62,000 nt of DNA from Cryptomeria japonica (taxonomy: Eukaryota; Streptophyta; Pinopsida; Cupressales; Cupressaceae): assembly GCF_030272615.1 (NCBI RefSeq), contig NC_081405.1, positions 471,190,008 through 471,252,007 of the forward strand, written 5' to 3'. Of this stretch, positions 11,701 to 23,970 are shown piece after piece. The first letter of the stretch is position 1. Each line of letters starts with the position of its first letter. Below the pieces are notes generated by a model. It did no database searches. It was not told where the DNA came from and saw nothing but the letters and a program-made list of their open reading frames with translations. The translations under genes and the position numbers were made by a program.

Positions 11701-12493
11701 TTCGACGGTCAATACAACAAAATTCATCTATGAACACATCATTATGCGATATGGGATTCCAATCCAACTGACGAGTGACAGAGGAGGCCATTTTGTAAAT
11801 CACATAATTCGATTGCTAACAACGGAGTTTAAAATCTTCCACTCCTTATCAAGCCCCTACTATCCACGGGCGAACGAGCAGGCCGAGGCGACCAATAAAA
11901 TAATAATGTCGGTGATATATAAGTCTTGCGGAGTGGAGAAGGATGACTGGGAGGAGCGCCTACCGTCAGTACTTTGGGCATACCGAACAACTTACAAGGT
12001 AACTACTAGACAGACTCCCTTCCAGCTAATGTATGGACAAGAAGCCGTGATGCTAGTTGAATTCATTGTGTCGAGTCTCCGAATCGCCATCGATAATCGA
12101 CTTGGCGACATGGAAAGCCTGAGGGAGAGACTGTACGCTTTGAACAAATTGGACGAATGAAGGATGATGGCTCAATGGGCGACAGAGACAGCCCAGCAAA
12201 GACGGAAGGTTTGGCACGACAAGCATCTCCGGCGAATGAAGTTTACTCTTGGGCAGTTGGTGTTGAAATTCAATGGAAGGAACGAAATCAAACCTGGGAA
12301 ATTCAAAGTGCATTGGCTAGGACCTTTCAAGGTACGCGAGGTCAATACCAACGGGGCAATTAAGTTGTGGACGCTGGACGGGGAAGAGATACCAGATGCC
12401 GTCAACGGGTCGAAATTAAAAATTTACCACGGAGGGAGCCCGAACCATGACGGATGCTTAAAAGACTTAAAAAAAAAAATTAAAAAAAAATAA
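8767..12493 (+). pseudogene. Decayed pol: protease, RT, RNase H, integrase
   Basis: Protease: ILDSGSGVNVLP around 9005-9040 keeps the D-S-G active site. RT: begins near 9820, with MDFRCLNAVTIKDPFP and FMDGFSGYN. A frameshift near 10150-10165 moves the frame, and the catalytic box reads FLDDWSIY (F-x-D-D rather than Y-x-D-D). RNase H: VHVDASNFAIGATL near 10760, then YFVQKFRHYL and VDHQALMYLVN. Integrase: zinc site H..H..CDTC near 11385-11510, core aspartates in GLDFVGP and TSDRGGHFVN, and QAEATNKI holding the Glu. The C-terminal domain continues through a single TGA at 12158 to 12493. The order PR-RT-RH-IN defines Ty3/gypsy. The frameshift and the stop preclude a functional enzyme from this copy. 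Confidence 0.92.
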
Positions 12494-12524
12494 ATAAATA
12501 AATAAATAGAAAAAAAAAAAAAAG
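12488..12524 (+). repeat. A-rich / (AAAT)n microsatellite
   Basis: A-rich tract with five or so AAAT units directly after pol. Confidence 0.85.
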
Positions 12525-12900
12525 TGGGCCCACCATACGGTGAACCACCGACTGTGGGACCACCGTACGGTGGCACCACCATGCAGTGGGGCCACTGGCA
12601 ATGGTTACCACACACCACACATAAAAGCCCGCACAGCCCTGCGGAAACAAATAAAAGCCCACACAGCTGAGGGGGAAAGAAGAAAAAACGACAGCCGTGG
12701 GGGGAAGAACGACGCCACGCCGCACAGCCCACACGCACAGCCGCACAGCGCGCAGCCGCATAGCCCGTAGCCGCGCAGCCGGACAGCCCCGCACACGCAC
12801 AACCGGCACAAGCCCGCACGCACCAAGCCACACAAGTCTGTGCACTACGGCAAACGGGTTTTAGTTTTGAAAAAAAAAAAGGTTATAAAAGCAGAATTGA
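12525..12900 (+). repeat. GC-rich linker with palindromic and short tandem repeats
   Basis: 12525-12600 repeats motifs around ccaccgtacggtgg, which is self-complementary. 12715-12830 holds many degenerate copies of cgcacagcc. ORFs through the linker are low-complexity Cys/Gly/Ala translations and are not called as genes. It separates pol from the downstream ORF. Confidence 0.6.
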
Positions 12901-12918
12901 AGAAGTAATTTGGTACTA

Positions 12919-15195
12919 ATGGACATAAACAAGAACAAGGCAGATTGGCAGAAACAGTTGCAGCCATTAGAAGACAAGTTGCAGGGAGGGCAAAAAGAAA
13001 CTAGTGCAGACACAGGCAAACGGATTTTACCATCTGGGGTGCGCATTACAGGTAGTCTCGGTATGAGCACCAGTCAAAAAAGCAAGAAGCATTGTCCCAA
13101 ACCCTTGGCGACAAAGGACAAAGATGAAATAACGGCAGATAATATTATGTTCGAGGGTTTGAATGGAATCGATTGTTGGAACTGGTGGGCAAAGACACCT
13201 CAGGATGATTTAATAAAGAAAAGCCTTCGCCAAGCATAGGTACACTGGGCCGTCCAGATGCCAGTTTTTTCGATAAAGGACTTTGAGGTAGTTTTGCGTG
13301 CCATGATTGGCAGCTATGACAGACATCGCCACCAGTCAGTATTTGATTATCAACATCAGAGGATAACAGTGTCATTCACGGCAGGCGAGTTCACTAGGGT
13401 ATTTGGCATATCGGGGATAAAAGGAAAGAAAATAAACACTTCATAGAAAATATCCTCAGAGAATCGTGCCACACTGCTCCAGTTGATGTTGCGCAATAAC
13501 CTTACCCAAGGCGAGAAAGATAGCCTTAAGAGTGCAGGCAAGAGTCGAGGAGTGAAGAAACAATTTTTTGCCAAGGGCGTATGGCGATGCCTGTTGTCGG
13601 TGGTGAAGAGTCGCCTCACAGGTGCCACCCGCGCGTCGGACATAGCCATTGCACAAATAGTGTTGATGAACGGGCTACACAATGGAGTGGTATACGATTG
13701 GGCGTCACTATTGGCCAATAGGATGGACGAGTTCATGACGCTGCAATACAAGAAGTTCTACATGCCGCATCACGCCATTGGAGCCAGAGGGGCATGTTGC
13801 ACCAGACCAGCCGCCCATATTCTATTGGTCCCACTTGGACGTCTTGGCACATGACACGGAGGCACGTTTGGGTACAAAAAGAAAGAAGGCCGCCATGTCC
13901 GATACGGAGTCCGACACGGAAGAGTGTGAGGCTGAGGATGTAGAAAGTGGCAGGGAGGAATCCGCAGACACCTCCCAGGTAAGCGGAGGGAGTATCCGAC
14001 TAGCAGGGAGAAGGGGCGACCAGTTGCCTGAAGAGGGGGTAGTGGAGTCTACAGGTACAGTAGGGTCTACTGTAGCATCACAGGTGCAGGTCCACTTTAC
14101 ACCAGCCCGCTTACCAGAGACTTGTCAGTTGGCGGTGCCACGGTCCTTCGGGACCGTGAGCGTAGTCACCACGGTACCAATTCCTAGTTTCGGGCAGCCT
14201 CGGGTGACGATAGCCATGACACCACCACGGGTGGAGACCTTGGTGAGTGCAAAGGCTTCCATGGTGCACAAGGTGCTAGATGTGCCAAGGTTGCCCGGAT
14301 ACATGTAGGAGGCAATGACGGCAGCAGGCACTCTTCATGATGACCTCACTAGCTGGTTGAGCCGTGACCAGATGGCACCCGTGGCACCGGGAGAGGCCAC
14401 TCTATCCCCAGGGCAGACCACGTATTCCTTGGATGTCATTGATCTCGAGGAAGGGAGTTCCCCAAGCAGCAGGGCAGTTCAGAGGGTTGCTTCACCCCCT
14501 GCGGTGGTAGTAACCAGTCTGTACAGAGCAGAGGAGGTGCCCGTGGGAAGTCAGTAGGGTGGAGAGTTGGAGCAGTTTATTATTGAGATGACTCTGGGAG
14601 CATAGCAACTTGTGTCATCTGCCACGCTCCAGGCCGATGTGACCATGGTTGAGTGGATGGAAGGGTTGTTGACCTTTGCCCACACAGGATGCCGAGCTGA
14701 GTTTGAGAGGTGTTTTGAGTGTGCCGGGTGGCCGGACACGGAGAGCCTGGCGATGCTGGAGGCTTGGCGCCTCACTGAGGGGGTTGGCGAGACCCAGATG
14801 CAGTCGTTGGTGAGAGAGGTAGAGTAGGCCTTCCATGAAGGTTATCTGGAGCTTCGGAGGTCACAACAGACGGCAACTATAGTTGAGGCTTTGAGGGTGG
14901 TAGCAGTAATAGCTCGGGAGGAGCTGGCTACTAGGTTTCGCGAGCTAGAGGCTACCATGGCACAGAACCAGGCAGCGGTGGACATTTTAGTAGCAGAGAA
15001 GTCTGCGAAAATGTGGACAAGAAGGATAAGGAGGTGCTCGAGGCAGCCTATATGGTAAAGACTGCTATGGAGCGGCAGATGGTCGCGGAACGGGATCTCA
15101 AGAGGAGGACGGAGCAGGTGTATGAGCTCCGTGGGCGCTTGGCATCCACTACTACACCACCACCGGCGCCTTCTTCATCAGGGACGCCTTCTACA
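12919..15195 (+). pseudogene. Extra ORF downstream of integrase, decayed
   Basis: One long reading frame, originally about 750 codons, is recognisable from ATG at 12919 (MDINKNKADWQK). It is cut by TAG stops at 13237, 13444, 14306, 14555, 14603 and 14825 and by frameshifts near 13780 and 15000. The N-terminal half is globular (FSIKDFEVVLRAMIGSY, FTAGEFTRVFGISG, SDIAIAQIVLMNGLHNG). The middle is acidic (SDTESDTEECEAEDVESG). The C-terminal third is helical and coiled-coil-like (AREELATRFRELEATMAQNQ, then ERDLKRRTEQVYELRGRL). Extra ORFs in this position are typical of Tat/Athila elements. It has no protease, RT or zinc knuckle, and its function is unknown. Its general plan resembles the LTR-borne protein at 55097-58327. 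Confidence 0.7.
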
Positions 15196-15280
15196 CTTAG
15201 TTTTTTTTTTTCTTCTTCTAGATTTTTGCGAGCTCCATCTATTCTCCATTTTGTTGTAAGTCGCCTGGAGACGACTTTTC

Positions 15281-15295
15281 TTTTTGGGGGGATGA
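15281..15295 (+). promoter_or_regulatory. Polypurine tract
   Basis: tttttggggggatga directly precedes the 3' LTR and fits the plus-strand priming site. Confidence 0.7.
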
Positions 15296-15556
15296 TGTTA
15301 GCCATATTATTGTATACGGGAATAAGAATAGTTAATTAAGTCGTAATTGGGTTTGTTAGTTGGCAACCGAGGGGTGGCAATTGCGGTGCGACGGTTGGCG
15401 CTCGCACCCCCTCGGTATCTTTATATACTCCTGATTGTAACTTGTGAAGGACACGAATTATGAATAGAATAACATATTTGATACTTGTTTGATATCTATG
15501 GCATTGTTCTGCATTACGTACTTTATGCTTTAAGTATTCACTCGAGAGGGCAAACA
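15296..15556 (+). repeat. 3' LTR of the gypsy element
   Basis: Same length and termini as the 5' LTR, with a TATA box at 15422-15427 and gttac following at 15557-15561. Confidence 0.95.
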
Positions 15557-16093
15557 GTTACCAGTATTATCTGGTGACTTATAGCAAATTAGATAGGTGA
15601 TGTGCCTGATATGTTTTACTGGTAAATGTGCATCCCAGGGTCAAAGGTTGCTTGTTCCAGGTGAGCGGATTCGCAAAGGAATAAGGAATAGAGGATATTC
15701 GATAATTTGACCTTCAGCCTGTCTACGAATTTCCTCAGATCCAGGAATAAAGGATAATTACCAAGTCTACGATCCCCCATTTGAATTGAATTCGATTGTC
15801 CTCTTAAATAATTAGAGGGGTGTGAATTAAAAGATACGTTCTTTCCTAACTATTTCCCTTCTCACCTTTAATCGATGTCATTATCCTCTAATTCGTATCT
15901 CTACTTCAATAGTTTGAATAAGTCATTATTATCGTGCATCTTCATAATTGGTATTGATTAACATTCTGGTTGATAGGAGGTGCCATGTGCCTAGACTTGG
16001 TGGATTGCTTGACTCTAAACGGGAATGCTCCGTACATTGGATGGCCCAACTAGTTCTCAATAATACCTTTTGCCTAACCACGCATTCACTTTG
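15557..16093. other. Continuation of the older LTR-like sequence
   Basis: This is the right flank of the gypsy insertion, starting with its target duplication. No gene is seen. Confidence 0.4.
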
Positions 16094-16189
16094 TGTAATA
16101 TCCCCCTTAATTTTTTTTTATTTTTTAACACGAGAGTCACCCGTTAAGGTTAGGATAATCAAAAACTTGCACTGAAAGGAAATTCTGAA

Positions 16190-16450
16190 AGTAAAGCAAT
16201 CACTCAACCACTTCTTCAGCAGGAGGATTGAATTTAGCAAATGACAATAACTCAACCACTTTTCAGCGGAAGGACTAGGAATAACAAAACTATCACTCAA
16301 CCACTTATTCAACAGGAGGACAAGAGTACAATATAAAATAGAGATAGGCGACATAGCTAGCCTCTATAACCAAACTATCACTCGACCACTTATTCAGCGG
16401 GAGGACCAGAGTACAATATCAAATGGAGATAGGCGGTGAAGCCAACCTCT
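16190..16450. repeat. Degenerate tandem repeat
   Basis: Four copies of a block around atcactcaaccacttattc + aacaggagga, starting near 16197, 16243, 16287 and 16372. The last two extend to about 85 bp each and share agagtacaatat and ggagataggcg. Confidence 0.75.
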
Positions 16451-18311
16451 TCCACTTATTCAATGGCCATTAAGAAACAATTCATAATGAAGTTGTTGTT
16501 AGTACTACCAATCAACATTACAATAAGTAACATGAATTGCAAATCAAGAGGTATTGCTATCCAACAACTGCAAATGATGTCCAATGTTATTCTCAAGTTT
16601 CAAGAGACTCTCCACCAAAGAAACAACCCCCCAAACTCAAAACACTAAATCTGATATACTTAACTGCCAACTGAAAAATACAGATCAGCAACATAAAAAC
16701 TAATTAAAATGCTCATAACTCCTCCAAACTCGACGGAAAGGCTTGAAATCAAATGCTGAAGAAGGCTAGAGAGGAGACACCAAAACCCAAACCCCTAACA
16801 AGAAGCAAATCTCACCTAACATATATTGCATGCTTCCCAATGCAGCCACAGGCATGGTACGACCTGGGAGAGAGGGCGAACTTCACTATAAAATTCAAAT
16901 CTGCATTAAAACCTCTGAAAATATGCAAAAAGGATTGCCTAGGCCAAAGGAAAACATAGAGAGAATACCCAAAAGCAACAAAAACCCTCTCGAAGACTTA
17001 TGATTGAATTTCACTTTCAGCTCCAAAATAAACCAGCAACCTGGAAGCTCACAAACACCCTAAAATATCAGAAAACTGAAAAAGTATCACCAAAATCCAT
17101 CTCAATATAGCTCAATCTATTCCTCTGAGTGAGAAATAGTCTCTCCAATTAGCTAGGTGCTATCTCACAAGCACAAAACTGACACAAGCTAGGAAGCTCT
17201 CAACTTCGAAGCACAACTCTAGCACAAATTCAGCAACACTTCATTACAAATATTCATGGATGCCAAAATAAGAGCCCAACACTCTTATTTATAACCTTGG
17301 TGTCTCCAAATTCATATTCACATTCCCTCCAAATGGACACCAAACCCAAATGCACACTAATTTCACCTTAATTTGAAATTTGCATTTCATTTACCCTCCT
17401 TCCATGTCGACCTTCACATAGAAGAAGGTATACTTTATAAATATGTCAATAAAATAATAATATGGCATCCAAGGTAGATAAGTGAAATAAATTATTAAGT
17501 TGACTTATTTCCCATAAGGTGTCCATCTTGCATTGTTAATATTTCACTTTATAAAATATTTTTTCTCAACAATAAATCGCCCAACCTTATGACATAAAAT
17601 AATACTTTATCACCTCAAGTCCTCCCCTTAAGTCATAACTAGAAATACATAAGCCATACGCCTAGGCCAAGGGGAACATTAAAAAATATTAAAAATACTT
17701 TTTCCATGTGTTGAACAACTGCCATAGAAAAGTGAAGGCCAAAAGTATTGAAAACTGCACTGCCAAAAATGGCCTCTAAAGTGGACCACTGAAACCTACC
17801 AAAAATAGAACCTACTAAAAATAGTAAGTATACCAAACTCCATTGACTGCTACGCATGTACCATCATTACGAAGCTCTCTGAAAACTCAGAAAGAATCTA
17901 GAATCAAAATTGTAAAACTCCAACCAACAAGCCACCAAAATTGCCAAAGCATCCTCCTAGAAAATAGGAAACCCTAATTTTGCCTTTGACTGACCAACGG
18001 GTCTCAGAATTGGCCAACAATCCTCAAAACAAACTAAAATGGAAAAGGGGGCATTACACTTTGACAAATCGCTTGGCCATTGGATGATGGCGCTAATTCT
18101 CCAAACTTCGATTGATGGACTTTGCCTATCAAAGACAAAGCAGAGTCTACCGTATGCTCTTTTAATGGTTACATTCTTGTCATCTTGCTCCCACTTTACG
18201 TTCTTACTTTGATATCTAGTCTTCACGGCTTGTAGATGCTCTCTGCCTTTCGGTTTGATCATATTCTGGCTGTGAGGAGGTTCGTCTCACACCTAATTGT
18301 GCACACAGATG

Positions 18312-21118
18312 TGTTGACGTGGCTAAAATCGTATCGCTACAACTCTCTCCGACCAATGCAGAATAGAATGTTCTCGCTGAGTATTCTATCCTCTTGTGTA
18401 AGGAATTCCTAATGCTGTTTTAGTTGATCAAAGGGGACAACCTCAAGGTTCCAATTGTCAGTTCATGATTGCAAGATAACTCAATTGTTTGATGTGTTTT
18501 GCTAGGAATACAAGGGGCCTTACGTTTACAACAAGCTGGTCTGCATCTAATTGTCAAACTGCGAAATAAAATCGAAAGGGAAGGGGTTAGGAGACCTAAA
18601 ATTAACAAGACTGGTGTGCGAGTAGACAGATTCAACATAACCAATCCTTGCTTGGTCAGAATAACTCACAACCTCACAAGAACGGTGCAATCAAGGGGAC
18701 TTAGAAGATTTTCAAACTGCAGGTACATGCCTAAGCACCCAATTCTAGCGCAGCTCAGACGAACACCTGCAATTGAACTAAACACGATTAAAAAAGCTCA
18801 GACTAACCATACACAGGGATACACAATCAGCATATCCCCAATGGTATGAACCCGAATCCATCAAATACCTGCACACCAAAAGGATTTATCTAAACCTACT
18901 TAAGGAAACCATGCAAACAAAAGAAAACCAAGATAACAAACACCATACTTCAATGTTCATTTATTGATTTTGTCTGTCATTACAACAATTTCTGCAACAG
19001 TTCTACTCTATTCTTAACTACTAAATTCTAACCTTCTACAAAAACTCTAACCTGTTCTAGCTGTCTAACTCTAAAAATCTAACGAGAATCTAACCCTTTA
19101 CAAGAGAAAGGCCTCTGCCTTTTATAGATTTTACAATTCTAAATCAAGGCTCAGGATTGACTGCATCCAACAATCCTGATCTGCCTTCTAGAACCTAGCA
19201 GCTTTAACCCATGCCCATTCAATCCTTAGTTATCCCCCAAACCATATTCTCAACTACTGACCACTATTTGGCTTTAATCTGGTCAATCGGGTAGTTGGAA
19301 ATAACTGACCTGTGTCCCTCATTTTAAATTACATTAGACGGGGCCCACAACTAGTCGTGTACATTAAACAAGTTCAGTTTTCAGAAACTGAAATTCTGGA
19401 ATTAAATCCAGCTGTGTATCTTTCTGAGAATGCATATTTTGTAGCACTTTGTGTTCTTTGTCTTTGGTCTGGCTAGTGGACTTCAACTCGTCATCTCGTG
19501 GTGGCGCGTTTCCCCATGCTTCATCGCTTCGACCTTGCGCTCCACAACGCATTCTTGCATTCTTTCTTTAGCTCTTCCGACATCGTCCTGCAAAGAATGA
19601 ATTCCACCTTTAATAATCATTTTGAAAAATTAGATAAATTAATTTAACAAACATATTTAACTTTTACACATCCCATGTGAAATTTGGGTTTTAAGCCCCG
19701 AATGGCGACTTTAATTTTCCTCCGACAGGATGTGATTTTCATTTGACCATAAACGTCTCCCTCGAGTGATTTTAGGTTTGAACATTGTATCACTTAGAAA
19801 TTCGGGTTCTTTTGATGTTTTGAGAGATTTAAATTTAAAGCACCCCCTTGTGAATTTCGACCTATTTGGCTAAAATGCGATACTTTATCTTAATCTGTCA
19901 TGATATCTCCCTATTCGCAACTTCGGCCAAGTTAAGAGTTTTGTGCGAATTTTGGTTTTAACGTCCTCCTTTCAAATGATGAAATTTGGCCTAAGGCTTG
20001 ACATGTGCGACCTTTTTTTTACGCTTAAAAAAAAAGTACTAAACTTCATTTTAAAACGCCACTCTTCCTAAAACTTCAGGTTAAATAGCCAAAAAGGTGC
20101 GACTTTCATTTTTATTCAAAGTCCACCCTTTAGGGCAATAAAACTTCACACCTTTTGGATGTTCTATAATGTAAAATTCAGCCCTCTTTAATAAAATGCA
20201 CGACCTCTTCTTTCTTTGGGAATTCAGCCATTCAGCTCTCAATCACGCGATTTTAACTCTTTTTATGATTTTCGGCTTATTGAGCCGAAATGTCTGATTG
20301 AGTACTTTTCTAATTTTGGCCTATTGAGCCGAAATGCGCGACTTTGTTCCTGTTTTGCCTTAAGCCTCCAAATTTCGGGCTAAATGGCCGAATTGAGAGA
20401 TTTTACTTGACTTTAGTTTTTTGCCCTTAGTCTTCAAGTTTTGGGCTTTATGGAGGATTTGCGCGATTTAGAACTTCTATTGTTTGCCCTCTGCAAAACG
20501 ATTAAAATCACCGATTTTCTTATACGCCTATGCTAAGTCCATGTTGAGAAAGAACTCGGCCAAATTTGGAAGATGGTGCGGATTTGGAGAGTCGGAACTT
20601 GACGACTTTGAAGAGATTTCGTTCTAAGTTTGAAAAGGAGCCTTTTAAATTTTCGGCCCTTTGGATCATTTTGAGAGACTTTTGTTCGCTTTTTGCCAAT
20701 TTCGGCCTGAAAGGTGATCTTGTGAGTTTCAAGTTGTTTCCTTCTTTTTCGGCCTACTAGCCGATTTTGTGAGGTTTTGAGTTTTTCGGCCTAAATGGCC
20801 AAAATGCGCAACTTAGCCCTCCTTCAATTTCGGCTTATAAGGAGATTCTACGAGTTTCAAGTTGGGGTTTTTTGTTTGAAATCTCGGTCATTCAAGGGAA
20901 AATGCGCGATTTTGGTCTTTGTTTGCATACTCTTTCAACACTCGGGAATTCTGATTGAAACACGACATTTTGCTAGACGCCCCTCTTTGTATTTGGCACG
21001 AAATTCGTTCATTCCTCATATTTTGTGCGATTTTAGACTTGCTCTTCTTCTCATGTGGGCAGACAAAAAAATTGGGGGTCCTCGTCAAGGTTGGGATGTG
21101 TGTGCAGAACGCACAACA
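18312..21118 (-). mobile_element. Solo LTR, 2.8 kb, TSD agatg
   Basis: Bounded by tgttgacgtgg and gcacaaca, with perfect agatg duplications at 18307-18311 and 21119-21123. The right end, read on the minus strand, carries the superfamily LTR start (tgttgtg..cacacatc..ggacccccaa). A minus-strand TATAAAAG lies at 19119-19126. The part upstream of the TATA (19700-21030) repeats short palindromic motifs such as ggcctattgagccgaaatgc. Short ORFs only. Confidence 0.9.
19720..21030 (-). repeat. Degenerate palindromic repeat module in U3
   Basis: There are many diverged copies of ttcggcc(n)ggccga followed by aaatgcgcga, for example near 20270, 20315, 20365, 20750 and 20790. Spacing is roughly 40-80 bp. 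Each core can form a short hairpin. Confidence 0.55.
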
Positions 21119-21224
21119 AGATGCGCATTTCTGATTCTCCAAGTATACTCCAAACCGAAGCTTCCCTCCTAATATAGCGAAATGCATAACACTTCACACG
21201 AAATCTGTAATATTTCTCACATAT

Positions 21225-21270
21225 ATATTTTATTTATTTATTTATTTATTACTTATTTATTTATCTATAT
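21225..21270. repeat. (TTTA)n microsatellite
   Basis: TTTA/TTAT-rich tract inside the distal part of the interrupted LTR. Confidence 0.8.
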
Positions 21271-22779
21271 TATTATTCTTATATTTTTATTTTTTCCTCT
21301 TATATTTTAATTTTATTATTATTTATTATCTAATCTTAGTTCAGGAAAGGGATATTACAGTTATAAGCAATACTCTCGAAGCAGAAATTACAAATAAATC
21401 ATAATTAATCATTAATCAATATGTTGACAGTCTGGTTAAGATCTGATTGCCAGTTTTTTTGTAATATCCCATCTCGGACTATCACAAGAAGCAGAAGTAC
21501 TAATCAATTCAAATGCCACACTGGAAAGATGATATGTATTGGGTCAAGGAATTGAAAAAACAATACCACATTAATTATTAGTTTAAGAGGTTCTTTAGAT
21601 GTCAAACGCTTCAATCTTAAAAAGGTGTGATTAAAAGAGAGATCAAATTAAGGTTGGCAAACAAATGAATTGAAGTCCTTAATGGAGTGCTTCCTTAATA
21701 AACGGATAGAAATAAGGGACATAACCGTTTGAGGGAACCGTTCCTATGAAGAGGCACCTCTCTTAAGATCAATTGGAGGAGATAAAAAGAACGTGAGGAT
21801 CCACAGAAAAAGGTAGAAGACTTATTTTTATATATCTAGATCAGAAATAGGGTGCACTCAGTAGAGCCTACACTCAGCCAAGTATAGGCTGGTGTATCCA
21901 CCAAATTACAAGGCTTAGACGACTGAAATAAGAGATATGATAAACAGGAACAGCATCAGATCCATTGCAGATTTATAAGGCAGTTTTCAGGAAAGGCAAT
22001 TGAAGTATTATTAAGAAATTCAGTCACATAAATAATAATCAGAATCTATATGCAAGATAATGCATGATTATAAGGACAATAAATCAGGAACAGCAATCAG
22101 ATTTGTATTAGATCAAAATCATATTCATATGCATACAAATAAAACTTCATATCAGAATTTCGGTCATAGAGATTTATAGCAATCTTTACCTATCCTTTAC
22201 CATTTGTTGTGACGTTTTCACACATTGCCCCATTGAAAATGGGGACCCCCACTTTTCTTCACTTTCTAGGTTAGTTGTCTTAGTTTAGTCATCTGGTAGT
22301 ATCTCTTGCTATTAACCTTTTATTTGAGGAAGTGCAGTGTCTCAAGCTGTCAAGAGCTGATCAAGTCACGTCTCTCTCTTTGGGTTGAAGTGAGGTCAGT
22401 TTAGCTTTCATGCCTTGGTAATGAACGATTTGTGATGATCTTTCATTTGATCATCACAATATGCTATCAAGTCACAGGTGATGTTGAGTGCAAGTGTGGA
22501 GATCAGTCACAAAAATTGAGATGTTTGATGAATGCCAATCAGAGTGAAGGCTTAGACAAGCATGAGGAAGCTCGGTTGTGTTGTGAGGTATTCACACATC
22601 ACCCCATTGCAAATGGGGACCCCCACTTTTTTTCTACTTTCTAGGTAGTGTTAGAGTTCTTAGCTATTGGCCTTTGCATCAAAGAAGTATAGAAGGTCAA
22701 GAAGCCAGGAGTCAGGTGGATAGACTTGAGTAAGGTCTGAAATGAGTGAGTTAGAGCCTTCACTTCATGTGCATACCCT

Positions 22780-23970
22780 CAGGAGAGTACTTCATGACCA
22801 TCACTTTTGGAGCGATTTCCCCTAAAAGCCTTGTTTGAGTGTGAACTTGCGTTTGAATGAAGAAAACTTAAAAACCCTAAGGCTTGAATCAGTGAACCAA
22901 TGAAGAGATTGAAGAAAAGTTTGTTTGAAAGAAAACTTCATGTTTGAGTATAGGAGAGTGAACTTCATGTCTTGTGGATGGAGAGTGAACTTCATGAGAA
23001 TGAGTCTGAGAGAGAGTTTCATGTGATGACCTCCAAGCGTGAACTTCATATGCAAAGAAATAGTGACTTTGAGTTAAAAGCAAACTTCATGAACTCAAGG
23101 AGGAGAGCGAACTTCATGTTTAAGCATACAGGAGTGAATTTCACCTTTAAGCATGGAAGAGCGAACTTCACCTTCAAGCACAAAGGAGCAAACTTCATGA
23201 TTTAAGATGCAAGAGCGAACTTCATAAACCGAGCAAGGGGTGTGAACTTCAAGTTTGGGAATAGAGGAGCGAACTTCATGTCTAAGCATAGGAGAGCGAA
23301 CTTCACATGGAAGCCAAGTAGAGCAAATTTCATGAGCCCCTGATTGAAGGCGAACTTGAAAGATTGCTTACAAGACCACTACCATGAGCTGATTTGATGT
23401 TTGGAAAGAGTAATTTTGGTGTTAAGTAGATGAAAGGCAAGGTTTAAGAATTACTTCATGTGCTTGCCTTCGAGAGCGAACTCCATGTCTAAACTTCATG
23501 TTTACGCCCATGGGAGTGAGCTTCAGGTATCGGAGGAGGGGAGCAAACTTCATGAATCCGAGGAGGGGAGCGAACTTCATGTCTAGGCCTAGGGGAGTGA
23601 ATTTGTATCATTTGCCCAAAATAAGATGCAAGACTCCTAATAGGTCATTTCCTTAAGCTGATTTGATGCCTAAACATGCTGAGGAGAGAATAATTTTGAA
23701 TTTAAGATGATGAAAGGTACGTTAGAGGGCTACATCATGAACTGAGAGAAGGGAGAAAACTTCATGTGCTCACCTTGTGGAGAAAACTTCATGTGTTCCA
23801 CTCCCAGCGAAATTCTTCCATAGGCCTTCCCTCAGGTTAGCTGACATGTTTTCATCAATGAATGAAAGTGATTTCAATACCAAGTTTAAGGATAACTTCA
23901 TCAACATCAGGGTTGAAGCAAACTTCAAGTGCTCCCCTCTAGGAGCGACATCAACTTCAAGTGCTCCTTC
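22780..23970 (+). repeat. Degenerate gagcgaacttcatg array, 5' LTR copy
   Basis: Some 25-30 copies of (gga)gagcgaacttcatg, spaced about 20-45 bp, many followed by tttaagcat or similar. Several stretches stay open in one frame and give ANFMFKH/ANFTFKH-type repeats. The same gcgaatt motif is seen at low copy number in the leader exons at 38740-38900 and 58610-58740. Confidence 0.85.

Larger units (their letters stand above)
6145..15556 (+). mobile_element. Complete Ty3/gypsy retrotransposon (Tat/Athila type), disabled
   Basis: This 9,412-bp element is bounded by gttac on both sides (6140-6144 and 15557-15561). It has two 261-bp LTRs, a PBS, gag, protease, RT, RNase H and integrase in gypsy order, an extra ORF downstream of integrase, and a purine tract before the 3' LTR. 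The PBS tggcgccgttgcc and the extra ORF point to the Tat/Athila branch, which is an inference since no phylogeny was run. Several in-frame stops and at least three frameshifts make it non-autonomous now. Confidence 0.95.
16094..21359 (-). mobile_element. LTR (about 2.45 kb) interrupted by a solo LTR
   Basis: It starts tgtaatatcccc and ends gggatattaca, giving inverted termini like other LTRs here. Removing the inserted solo LTR (18312-21118) leaves about 2.45 kb. A minus-strand TATA-like sequence, tataaataag, near 17283-17292 suggests minus orientation. The flanking 5-mers (ctttg, gttat) do not match, so whether it is a solo LTR or part of a larger rearranged element is open. No coding region was recognised. 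Confidence 0.6.

Noticed and set aside
12424-12845. Cys/Gly-rich minus-strand ORFs
   Set aside because: They are antisense translations of the GC-rich cgcacagcc repeat linker in the gypsy element.
22972-23205. Short ORF with ANF.FKH repeats as a gene
   Set aside because: It is the translation of a degenerate gcgaacttcatg DNA array and recurs at 29732-29965 with independent changes. No start context or conserved frame supports a protein.
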